From: Pirellulales bacterium
Lineage (GTDB): Bacteria > Planctomycetota > Planctomycetia > Pirellulales > JAICIG01
Assembly: GCA_025924495.1 (NCBI GenBank)
Contig: JAICIG010000231.1
Coordinates: 1 to 12,333, forward strand
Reading direction: 5' to 3'
Length of the DNA stretch: 12,333 nucleotides
In this document: one piece after another, positions 1-5,902 of the stretch
How positions within the stretch are numbered: position 1 is the stretch's first letter
Layout of the letters: every line of letters begins with the position of its first letter
The notes under the pieces: generated by a model
Told to the model about the DNA's origin: nothing
Databases searched by the model: none
The model's input: only the letters and a program-made list of their open reading frames with translations
Translations under genes and position numbers: made by a program

Positions 1-658
1 AGAAGACCTTGACCAATTCATAATTGCCGCGCTTGTCAAGTTCCTCGACCGGCACGCGGGGCACCAGGCTGGCGTCAAGGTTTTTGAGATTGGCGACGAT
101 CAATACGTCGCCATTGCGCAGCAGAGTGAAGCCTTTGCTGAGCAGGACTGAGTTGAGCAGATCGCGTACCTCGTCGACCGAGTACCGGCCGCGCGTCGTG
201 AGATCGAGATAGCCGGCAGGCGCTTCCTCCCACTGCAGGCTCATGTCGGAGATGTCTGCCAACCATTCCAACACTGCCGGCCAGGGCTGGCCTTTGAAGC
301 TGAACGACACCAGGCCGTCGTCATCCGGCCCGACCTCCAACTCGTTAGGATCGGCGGGCCGCATCGGCCGATTGGGTCGCTTCACAGGTTCCGGCAGCTT
401 CGGTTTCTTATCCTCTTCGGTTGCCGGTTTTTTCTCACCCTCGGCGGGCTTCTCTTCTTCCTTTTTCGTCGACTCTGCGGCGGGCGCTTGCGTGTTCTGC
501 GGCGGTATAAAAGGCATTCCACCGCCAAAGCGCATTCCGCCCTCGCCGAAGCGCCGGCGGCGTCCACTATCTTGCGCGAACGACGATGAGTCATCAGCGA
601 GCCATGTGCATGTCGCTACGCACGTGACGAAAAACAATGACCCGAGAACTCGGCTCAC
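1..658 (-). CDS. gspD: GspD-like type II secretion secretin, 5' part (runs off the left edge)
   Basis: This is the N-terminal 219 codons of an outer-membrane secretin, the channel through which the pseudopilus pushes folded exoproteins. Translation from GTG at 658 gives a hydrophobic signal peptide (about residues 1-29, ending near SFAQ). A Gly/Arg/Phe-rich patch (31-50) and a Lys/Glu/Pro-rich linker (60-110) follow. Residues about 115-191 fit the secretin N0 (STN-like) fold (SFKGQPWPAVLEWLADIS, later GDVLIVANL). From about 193 an N1-type segment begins (VPVEELDKRGNYELVKVF), where the window ends. The start is chosen because AGGGGA at 673-668 lies 9 bases upstream; an in-frame GTG at 667 overlaps that Shine-Dalgarno sequence and is less likely. 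The gene is divergent from gspE-M, whereas many T2SS clusters place gspD in the same operon. A type IV pilus PilQ is the alternative, but the neighbouring GspG-K set favours GspD. The pore-forming domain is not in view. Confidence 0.85.
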   Translation of the reverse strand, partial: MSRVLGSLFFVTCVATCTWLADDSSSFAQDSGRRRRFGEGGMRFGGGMPFIPPQNTQAPAAESTKKEEEKPAEGEKKPATEEDKKPKLPEPVKRPNRPMRPADPNELEVGPDDDGLVSFSFKGQPWPAVLEWLADISDMSLQWEEAPAGYLDLTTRGRYSVDEVRDLLNSVLLSKGFTLLRNGDVLIVANLKNLDASLVPRVPVEELDKRGNYELVKVF

Positions 659-667
659 GGCGGTCAC

Positions 668-673
668 TCCCCT
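668..673 (-). promoter_or_regulatory. Ribosome binding site deciding the gspD start
   Basis: AGGGGA on the minus strand lies 9 bases before GTG 658. A second in-frame GTG at 667-665 directly abuts this motif and leaves no normal spacing, so 658 is the preferred start. Confidence 0.5.
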
Positions 674-737
674 AAAGTTCAAAAGCGATGCGAGAGCAAA
701 ATGCAAGAAGCTGACAGGCCCGGATATGTCACTCGAC

Positions 738-743
738 ATTGTA
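738..743 (-). promoter_or_regulatory. Candidate -10 element for gspD
   Basis: The minus strand reads TACAAT here, a 5/6 match to TATAAT, which would give a leader of about 70 bases before GTG 658. I find no convincing -35 hexamer at 16-18 bases. Just upstream (744-756) lies an imperfect dyad, CCTGCC-C-GGTAGG, with one G-T mismatch, which could be an operator. Planctomycete promoters are poorly defined, so this is tentative. Confidence 0.2.
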
Positions 744-1040
744 CCTGCCCGGTAGGCGCGGCTCTAGCTCGGAACGCGCTAAATACTTGCGGCAAATACG
801 TTGGGGGCCGCATGTAACCCGCAGCGAGGCCCGCGCCACTCCGAAATTGTGGGAGTATTGTGCTCAAGGGTTGCCTCAGGCCGGCTAGCCCCGGCCGTGG
901 TTTGCAGCCTACAGGAGATTTGTGCGGAATCGCGGGTAGGCCGCCCGGCGCGGCTCCGACTGGCGATAGCATGACAATCGGCAAGAATCCGGGAAAAAGA
1001 TGACACGGCGTCGGCGGTCTCTCAGCGGTCGACCGTTGTG

Positions 1041-1069
1041 TTGAAACGACGCTCCTGAGCGACTAACTT
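1041..1069 (+). promoter_or_regulatory. Candidate promoter for the gspE-M operon
   Basis: TTGAAA (1041-1046, 5/6 match to TTGACA) is followed by exactly 17 bases and TAACTT (1064-1069, 3/6 match to TATAAT). The spacer carries the dyad CGCTC-CT-GAGCG, and a 10-bp palindrome lies just upstream. It would give a leader of about 195 bases to gspE. The -10 match is weak. Confidence 0.22.
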
Positions 1070-1270
1070 GAAGCTGGGCGTCTGCCCTGTCCAAGCCTGG
1101 CCAGAGTCGTCGCAGTCTGACGTCCGCTAGCGTGGCTGCAAATCGCGCTTTAGGCGGTTCTTCGGCGGATTGATCGATTTCATCCCGCGTGCGCCGTGTG
1201 GATCGCCGCCGCGCCCGACCTGGCAAGCCGACGACACCCAGCGGCCCGAAGAAAGGGGCTCAAGGCGGAT

Positions 1271-2974
1271 ATGGAAGCTGGCGAAATCCTCTTCAAACGC
1301 GGTTTGCTCGATGAGCGCCAGCTCGAGATGGCGCGGCAAGCCAATGGCGATGGCCGGCGGTTAGACCAGGTGGCCGTCGAAATGGGGCTGGTCAGCGAAG
1401 AAGCGGCGCTCGCTGCCATCGGGGAAGAGGTAGGGCTGGAATTCATCGATCTGGCCAATGCCGAAATCGACCTATCGCTGCTGCGGGATTTTTCTCCCCG
1501 CTTGATCCATCGCGAGTCGCTGTTCCCCATTCAGCGGCATAACGGGTCGTTGCGAGTGGCGACGAGCGATCCATTTCATCTTTATCCACTCGATGAATTG
1601 AGCGCTTCGACCGGACTGTCCATCGAGCCGGTGCTGGCCAGCCGGACTGAAATTGCCAAGCTGATCAAAACGCACCTGGGCGTCGGCGCGGAAACGATCG
1701 ACGGCCTGATGGCCAAGAAGGCCGAAAGCTCCGTCGAGCTGTTGGAAGAGATCGAGACCGACGGCTCCGAACTGTCGGAAATGGCTCAAGAGGCCTCGGT
1801 CGTCCGGCTTGTAAACGAGATTTTGCTGGAAGCCATCGAATCGCGGGCCAGCGACGTGCATCTCGAGTCGCAAGCCTCGGGGCTGCGAATTCGTTACCGA
1901 ATCGACGGCATGTTGCACGCGCAGCCGACGCCGCCCGAACTCAGCCGGTTCCAGGCCGCAATCATCAGCCGCCTGAAGATCATGGCCCGATTGAATATTG
2001 CCGAAAAGCGTCTGCCGCAAGACGGTCGCATCAAGCTCAAGGTGCTAGGCCGCGAGGTCGACGTCCGCGTCTCGGTCATCCCGATGATCCACGGCGAAGG
2101 CATTGTCATGCGTCTGCTCGACAAGAGCGGCATGGAGTTCTCGCTCCGTAAGCTGGGCATGGATGCCGCTCTGTACGCGACATTCCAAGAACTTATCCGC
2201 TTGCCGCACGGCATCATCCTGGTCACCGGTCCGACGGGCTCGGGTAAAACGACTACGCTGTATAGCGCGCTATTGGAGATCAAAGACAGCCAGACCAAGA
2301 TCATCACCACCGAAGATCCGGTGGAATATCAATTGGAAGGCATTAACCAGATCCAGGTGCACGCCAAGGTCGGCCTGACGTTCGCCGCCTCGCTGCGCAG
2401 CATTTTGCGACACGACCCCGACATTGTCCTGGTGGGCGAAATCCGCGATCTGGAAACTGCCGAGAACGCCATTCAAGCTTCGCTCACCGGGCACCTCGTG
2501 TTCAGTACGCTGCACACGAACGACGCCGCCGGCGCTTACACGCGCATGGTCGATATGGGGGTCGAACCATTTCTGGTGGCCAGCACCGTCGAAGCGGTCA
2601 TGGCTCAGCGTCTGGTGCGCACCTTGTGCAAGGAATGCAAGCAACCTTACGAACCGGCGGCCGACGAGCTGCCCAATGATTTTCCCTTTGACAAGTGGCG
2701 CTCCGCCGGCACGCCGCTGTTTCGGCCGGTAGGCTGCCGCAGTTGCAAACAATTGGGCTACCGCGGCAGAATGGGTATTTACGAACTGCTGGTTACTTCC
2801 GAGTCGGTGCGCCAATTGGCGCAAGAACACGCAAGTTCCTGGAAGCTGAAGCAAGCCGCCATGGCCGACGGGATGCGCACGTTGCGGCAAGACGGCTGGG
2901 CGAAGGCGCTCGAGGGACGTACGACGGTCGAAGAGGTGATGCGCGTCACGAAGAGCGACCGGATTGCCACGTAA
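1271..2974 (+). CDS. gspE: GspE, type II secretion traffic ATPase
   Basis: This is the cytoplasmic hexameric ATPase that powers pseudopilus assembly through GspF and GspL. The product has 567 residues. The N-terminal domain (about 5-150) is of the T2SSE_N/MshEN type (ILFKRGLLDERQL at 6-18). The ATPase core has Walker A GPTGSGKTTT from residue 320, an Asp box with TTEDPVEYQ, Walker B DPDIVLVGEIRD from 382 (Glu390), and a His box STLHTNDA (His415). A tetracysteine zinc motif is complete: Cys453, 456, 489 and 492. The zinc motif and order of boxes favour GspE or PilB over the retraction ATPase PilT, and the context favours GspE. I chose ATG 1271 over ATG 1196 because the protein family starts at this point and AAGG (1262-1265) is 5 bases upstream. 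The residues added by the longer start are Arg/Pro-rich and family-unlike. It is the first gene of the operon, 18 bases before gspF. Confidence 0.95.
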   Translation: MEAGEILFKRGLLDERQLEMARQANGDGRRLDQVAVEMGLVSEEAALAAIGEEVGLEFIDLANAEIDLSLLRDFSPRLIHRESLFPIQRHNGSLRVATSDPFHLYPLDELSASTGLSIEPVLASRTEIAKLIKTHLGVGAETIDGLMAKKAESSVELLEEIETDGSELSEMAQEASVVRLVNEILLEAIESRASDVHLESQASGLRIRYRIDGMLHAQPTPPELSRFQAAIISRLKIMARLNIAEKRLPQDGRIKLKVLGREVDVRVSVIPMIHGEGIVMRLLDKSGMEFSLRKLGMDAALYATFQELIRLPHGIILVTGPTGSGKTTTLYSALLEIKDSQTKIITTEDPVEYQLEGINQIQVHAKVGLTFAASLRSILRHDPDIVLVGEIRDLETAENAIQASLTGHLVFSTLHTNDAAGAYTRMVDMGVEPFLVASTVEAVMAQRLVRTLCKECKQPYEPAADELPNDFPFDKWRSAGTPLFRPVGCRSCKQLGYRGRMGIYELLVTSESVRQLAQEHASSWKLKQAAMADGMRTLRQDGWAKALEGRTTVEEVMRVTKSDRIAT

Positions 2975-2992
2975 TAAAGAGCCTGAGCCACA

Positions 2993-4195
2993 ATGCCTGA
3001 ATTCGCCTACGTCGCCCGCGACTCCGCCGGTCAACGCGTGACCGGCAAGCTGAGCGCCGCCAGCGAGCGAGAAGCGCTCAGCACGCTCGGGCAAAAGGCA
3101 TTATTTCCCTTGTCGGTTGCCGCTGAGCGGTCGGCCGCGCAAAGCTGGCGTGGCCGGCGGATCAGTCCGCAGTTGATGGCCATCACCTACGGCCAACTCG
3201 GCGATTTGCTCGGCAGCGGCGTGCCGCTCTTGCGCTCGTTGGAGGTCTTGCAGCGGCAGAGCTCGAGCGCCGGTTTATCCGAGGTGCTCATGCAGGTCAA
3301 GTCGCTCGTGGAAGAAGGCGAGAGCTTGTCCGATGCCATGCAGCGGTATCCCCGCGTATTCAGCGAAATGGCCATCAATCTTGTGCGGGCCGGCGGCGAG
3401 GGCGGGTTTTTGGAAGAGGCGTTGCACCGCGTTTCCGATTTCACCGAGAAGCAAGAAGATCTGAAAGGCCGCACGATGGGCGCCTTGGCCTATCCGATCT
3501 TCCTGGCAGTGATCGGCACCAGCGTGGTAACCGTACTTGTGGTGTTCTTCGTACCGAAGTTCGCCGAACTTTTCAGTCAGTTGCGCGAACGAGGCGAGTT
3601 GCCTGCGGTCACCGACTGGCTGTTGGCGACCAGCGATCTGTTGCGTCATTGGGGCTTTTTGATCTTAGGTGCGCTCATCGGTTTGGGATTCTTTCTTCGG
3701 GCAAAACTGTCGACCGACGAAGGACGGCTGTGGCGAGATCGCTGGAAAGTGCGCATTCCCGGCGCCGGGCGGATTTTGCTCAACCTGTCGGTCGCCCGCT
3801 TTTGCCGCGTGCTCGGCACATTACTTCATAACGGCGTGCCGATCCTCAAATCGCTGGAGATTAGCAGCGAAGCGACCGGCAACCGCATGCTGGCGCAGGC
3901 CGTGCAGGAGGCGGCCAAGAATATTTCGTCTGGACAGACGCTGGCCGCGCCACTGGCGGCCTGCGGGCATTTTCCGCCCACGATCGTGGAAATGATTGGC
4001 GTTGCCGAGGAATCGAATACGCTCGAAACGGTGTTGATCAACATTGCCGACGGCTTGGAGCGCCGGACATGGCGTCAACTCGATCTGTTTGTGCGATTGC
4101 TCGAGCCATTGATGCTGCTGGCGTTAGCCGCCGCGGTGCTCGTCGTTGTCATTGCATTGCTGCTGCCAGTCATCAAAATGAGCACAACTATTTAA
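2993..4195 (+). CDS. gspF: GspF, type II secretion inner-membrane platform protein
   Basis: This polytopic inner-membrane protein sits at the centre of the assembly platform and couples GspE motion to extraction of pseudopilins. At 400 residues it matches the usual GspF/PilC length. It starts with the typical MPEFAYVARDSAGQ. Two homologous cytoplasmic F domains are visible at about 62-185 and 265-388, marked by the paired motifs GVPLLRSLE (from 77) and GVPILKSLE (from 281). Three hydrophobic segments lie at about 164-188, 219-236 and 370-394, in the family's usual places. ATG 2993 has no clear Shine-Dalgarno sequence, so translation may be coupled to gspE, whose stop lies 18 bases upstream. 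The gene ends with tandem TAA TAA stops. PilC of a type IV pilus is the only serious alternative, and the GspG-K neighbours decide against it. Confidence 0.95.
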   Translation: MPEFAYVARDSAGQRVTGKLSAASEREALSTLGQKALFPLSVAAERSAAQSWRGRRISPQLMAITYGQLGDLLGSGVPLLRSLEVLQRQSSSAGLSEVLMQVKSLVEEGESLSDAMQRYPRVFSEMAINLVRAGGEGGFLEEALHRVSDFTEKQEDLKGRTMGALAYPIFLAVIGTSVVTVLVVFFVPKFAELFSQLRERGELPAVTDWLLATSDLLRHWGFLILGALIGLGFFLRAKLSTDEGRLWRDRWKVRIPGAGRILLNLSVARFCRVLGTLLHNGVPILKSLEISSEATGNRMLAQAVQEAAKNISSGQTLAAPLAACGHFPPTIVEMIGVAEESNTLETVLINIADGLERRTWRQLDLFVRLLEPLMLLALAAAVLVVVIALLLPVIKMSTTI

Positions 4196-4231
4196 TAAGT
4201 CGATCTTCAAATGCCGCGCAGGCCATATTGC

Positions 4232-4237
4232 AAGGAG
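4232..4237 (+). promoter_or_regulatory. Ribosome binding site deciding the gspG start
   Basis: AAGGAG is 8 bases from ATG 4246 but only 2 bases from the in-frame ATG 4240, so 4246 is the better start. It is among the strongest Shine-Dalgarno sequences in the operon, as expected for the major pseudopilin, which must be made in excess. Confidence 0.6.
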
Positions 4238-4245
4238 AAATGATT

Positions 4246-4671
4246 ATGCCCGTCCGTCGTCGCCGCCATCGCGAGGCGTTTACGCTGATCGAAGTGTTAT
4301 TGGTCTTGGTGATCCTGGTGATCTTAGGCTCGCTCGTCGGCATTCAGATTCGCAGCGCGCAGAAGAAGGGCCTGGTCAATGCAGCCAAGTCGCAGGTCGG
4401 CATGTTCAAGTCGCCGCTCGACATGTACCAACTCGACCTGGGGCAGTACCCCTCGACCTCGGCCGGATTATCCGCGCTGCGACGTGCAGCGGGCGACGCC
4501 CAGGATTCGAAGTGGGCCGGTCCCTATCTGGAAAAGGAAGTGCCGCTCGATCCCTGGGGCCGGCAGTACCAATACGCTAATCCAGGCAAACACAATACGG
4601 ATTCCTACGATCTTTGGTCGCTTGGCCCGGATGGGGCCGAGGGAACCGACGATGACGTGGGCAACTGGTAA
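4246..4671 (+). CDS. gspG: GspG, major pseudopilin
   Basis: This is the main subunit of the periplasmic pseudopilus. The 141-residue product is standard for the family. A basic leader of 11 residues (MPVRRRRHREA) precedes the cleavage site, giving mature FTLIEVLLVL with Glu at mature position 5 (Glu16 of the precursor). The hydrophobic helix spans about 13-33. The C-terminal part has the GspG signature PLDPWGRQYQY (from 100) and the acidic loop LGPDGAEGTDDDVGNW (126-141), which corresponds to the calcium-binding site of GspG proteins. The residue before the cleavage site is Ala, not the usual Gly, so processing depends on a tolerant prepilin peptidase, whose gene is not in the window. The gene begins 50 bases after gspF and ends 8 bases before gspH. 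Confidence 0.95.
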   Translation: MPVRRRRHREAFTLIEVLLVLVILVILGSLVGIQIRSAQKKGLVNAAKSQVGMFKSPLDMYQLDLGQYPSTSAGLSALRRAAGDAQDSKWAGPYLEKEVPLDPWGRQYQYANPGKHNTDSYDLWSLGPDGAEGTDDDVGNW

Positions 4672-4679
4672 ACGCCGCT

Positions 4680-5363
4680 ATGCATCGCTCGCGTCAGGCA
4701 TTCACGCTGCTGGAATTGCTGCTCGTTCTGGCGTTGTTGGGGATGATGCTGGGCTTCGCGTGGCCCGTGCTGTACCGCTCGCTCGGCTCGCAACGTTTGA
4801 AGCGCGCCGCCGAATCGGTGCAAACGCGCTTGGCGCGGGCGAGGACGAAGGCCATCACCTCAGGCGAAATCTTGTCGTTCCGCTTTCAGACGCAGACGGG
4901 CCGCTTTCGCATCGAGCAGGCCTCGCAATGGAATGCCGCGCTGGCTAGTGCTGGCGGCATGACCATGCCGATGTCGGGCGGTTCGGCAATGCCGCCGATG
5001 GCGTCGAGTTCGTCTTCCTCGCCGACGTCAGCGAGTTCAGCGAATTCGGGTGTGGCGGGCGGTTCCGCTCAAGTCGAAACCGTGCCGCCGGTGAACGAAG
5101 AATTGCCGGAGGGAGTCAGATTCGAATCGACCGAAGTGAGTGCCGATTCCCGCGCCAATCTGGCGTCGACCAACGACAGCTTCACATCGATCAGCGACGC
5201 CCCCTGGTCGCAGCCGATTTTGTTCTTTCCCGACGGGACCGCGACCAGCGCCAAGATCGTACTGCAGGGAGAACGCGGGCGCTCGGTTACCGTCGAATTG
5301 CGCGGTCTGACTGGCGCGGCGAAGATCGGCGAAATTGAAGCTTCTCAGGAGCGGCGGCGATGA
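4680..5363 (+). CDS. gspH: GspH-like minor pseudopilin with Ser/Met-rich insert
   Basis: This is a minor pseudopilin of the pseudopilus tip or body. A 7-residue leader (MHRSRQA) is followed by FTLLELLLVLALLGMMLGF, a type IV prepilin N-terminus with Glu12 at mature position 5 and Ala at -1. The helix continues as a typical amphipathic stretch (SQRLKRAAESVQTRLARARTKAI). The C-terminal part (about 142-218) has GspH-like strands, including LPEGVRF and ILFFPDGTATSAKIVLQG, closing with a TGAAKIGEIE motif. Between the halves, residues about 90-131 form a low-complexity Ser/Gly/Met/Pro stretch, including a run of six Ser. With 227 residues the protein is longer than most GspH proteins, and the insert accounts for this. 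Its stop overlaps the gspI start by ATGA. Assignment to H rests on fold and gene order, as minor pseudopilins are poorly conserved. Confidence 0.82.
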   Translation: MHRSRQAFTLLELLLVLALLGMMLGFAWPVLYRSLGSQRLKRAAESVQTRLARARTKAITSGEILSFRFQTQTGRFRIEQASQWNAALASAGGMTMPMSGGSAMPPMASSSSSSPTSASSANSGVAGGSAQVETVPPVNEELPEGVRFESTEVSADSRANLASTNDSFTSISDAPWSQPILFFPDGTATSAKIVLQGERGRSVTVELRGLTGAAKIGEIEASQERRR

Positions 5364-5902
5364 ACGTCCGCAAACGCAGCGCACGCCGATCCAGCCAATT
5401 GCCGCATCGCCGGCGGTTGAGCGCGCACCGTGCGCAGCGACGGGCTGATTGCCGCGCCTTTTCGCTGTTGGAAGTCATTCTCGCTTTGGCCATCCTCGTG
5501 GCGGCGCTAGCGGTGATCGGTGAGTTGGTCCGTGCAGGCATCAGAAACGCGCAAATGGCACGCGATCTCTCTCGCGCGCAGGTGCTGTGCGAGCACAAGC
5601 TGTCGGAGATCTTTGCCGGCGCAGCGGCCGCAGGGCAGGCGAGTAATTCGGCGTTTCCTGATAATCCCGGCTGGTTGTATTCAGTCAATCAAGACGGTTC
5701 GGGGCCCCAGGGCCTCATCAAAGTCCGCGTGACTGTCGAGCAAGATCCGGCCCAGCAGCGCTATCCGGTCAGTTTCACTATGGCGCAGTGGATGCGCGAT
5801 CCCGTGGTCACCGCTACGCAGTTGATGCCGCCAGCGAATACGAGTTCGCAGACCGGCGGAAGTTCGCAGACTACTGGCTCTAGCAGCGGGCAAGGGCGAT
5901 GA
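5360..5902 (+). CDS. gspI: GspI-like minor pseudopilin with long basic leader
   Basis: This is a minor pseudopilin; in other T2SSs GspI nucleates the I-J-K tip complex. The prepilin motif is CRA before FSLLEVILALAILVAALAVIGE, with Glu38 at mature position 5 and Ala at -1. The sequence LLEVILALAILVAAL is typical of GspI. The leader is 33 residues and Arg-rich, much longer than usual. The ATG is nevertheless supported by AGGAG at 5347-5351 (8 bases upstream) and by the ATGA overlap with gspH. In-frame TTG codons at leader positions 14 and 20 would shorten it. The globular part (about 66-155) is compact, and a polar Ser/Thr/Gln/Gly tail (about 156-180) follows. The stop overlaps the gspJ start by ATGA, which suggests translational coupling. 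Confidence 0.83.
   Translation: MNVRKRSARRSSQLPHRRRLSAHRAQRRADCRAFSLLEVILALAILVAALAVIGELVRAGIRNAQMARDLSRAQVLCEHKLSEIFAGAAAAGQASNSAFPDNPGWLYSVNQDGSGPQGLIKVRVTVEQDPAQQRYPVSFTMAQWMRDPVVTATQLMPPANTSSQTGGSSQTTGSSSGQGR

Larger units (their letters stand above)
659..1270. other. Divergent gspD/gspE intergenic region
   Basis: These 612 bases separate the two arms of the secretion locus. Several short reading frames cross the region, but they are Arg/Pro-rich, have no recognisable domain and no good ribosome binding site, so I call none. It contains a perfect 6-bp-stem hairpin (GGCCGG-CTAGCC-CCGGCC, 879-896), a 10-bp palindrome CGGTCGACCG (1026-1035) and a dyad CGCTC-CT-GAGCG (1050-1061). The last two flank and sit within a possible sigma70-like promoter. 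The 75 bases just before gspE (1196-1270) are open in the gspE frame but encode a low-value Arg/Pro/Ala extension, which I leave out of the gene. Confidence 0.6.

Noticed and set aside
243..755. Plus-strand open frame of 170 codons opposite gspD
   Set aside because: It is antisense to the secretin signal peptide, linker and N0 region; its product is low-complexity Ser/Phe/Pro/Arg that mirrors the opposite strand, with no domain.
879..896. GGCCGG hairpin as a terminator
   Set aside because: No T-run on either side, and it lies upstream of both divergent genes, where no transcript is expected to end.
679..984. Minus-strand frame of 101 codons upstream of gspD
   Set aside because: Pro/Gly/Arg-rich product without a recognisable domain or good ribosome binding site, lying across the likely promoter region.
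909..1226. Minus-strand frame of 105 codons in the divergent region
   Set aside because: Arg-rich product of the kind produced by chance in high-GC DNA; no ribosome binding site, no family resemblance.
1196..1270. Upstream ATG that would add 25 residues to GspE
   Set aside because: The extension is Arg/Pro/Ala-rich and unlike GspE N-termini; the ATG at 1271 has a better placed Shine-Dalgarno sequence and family-like start.
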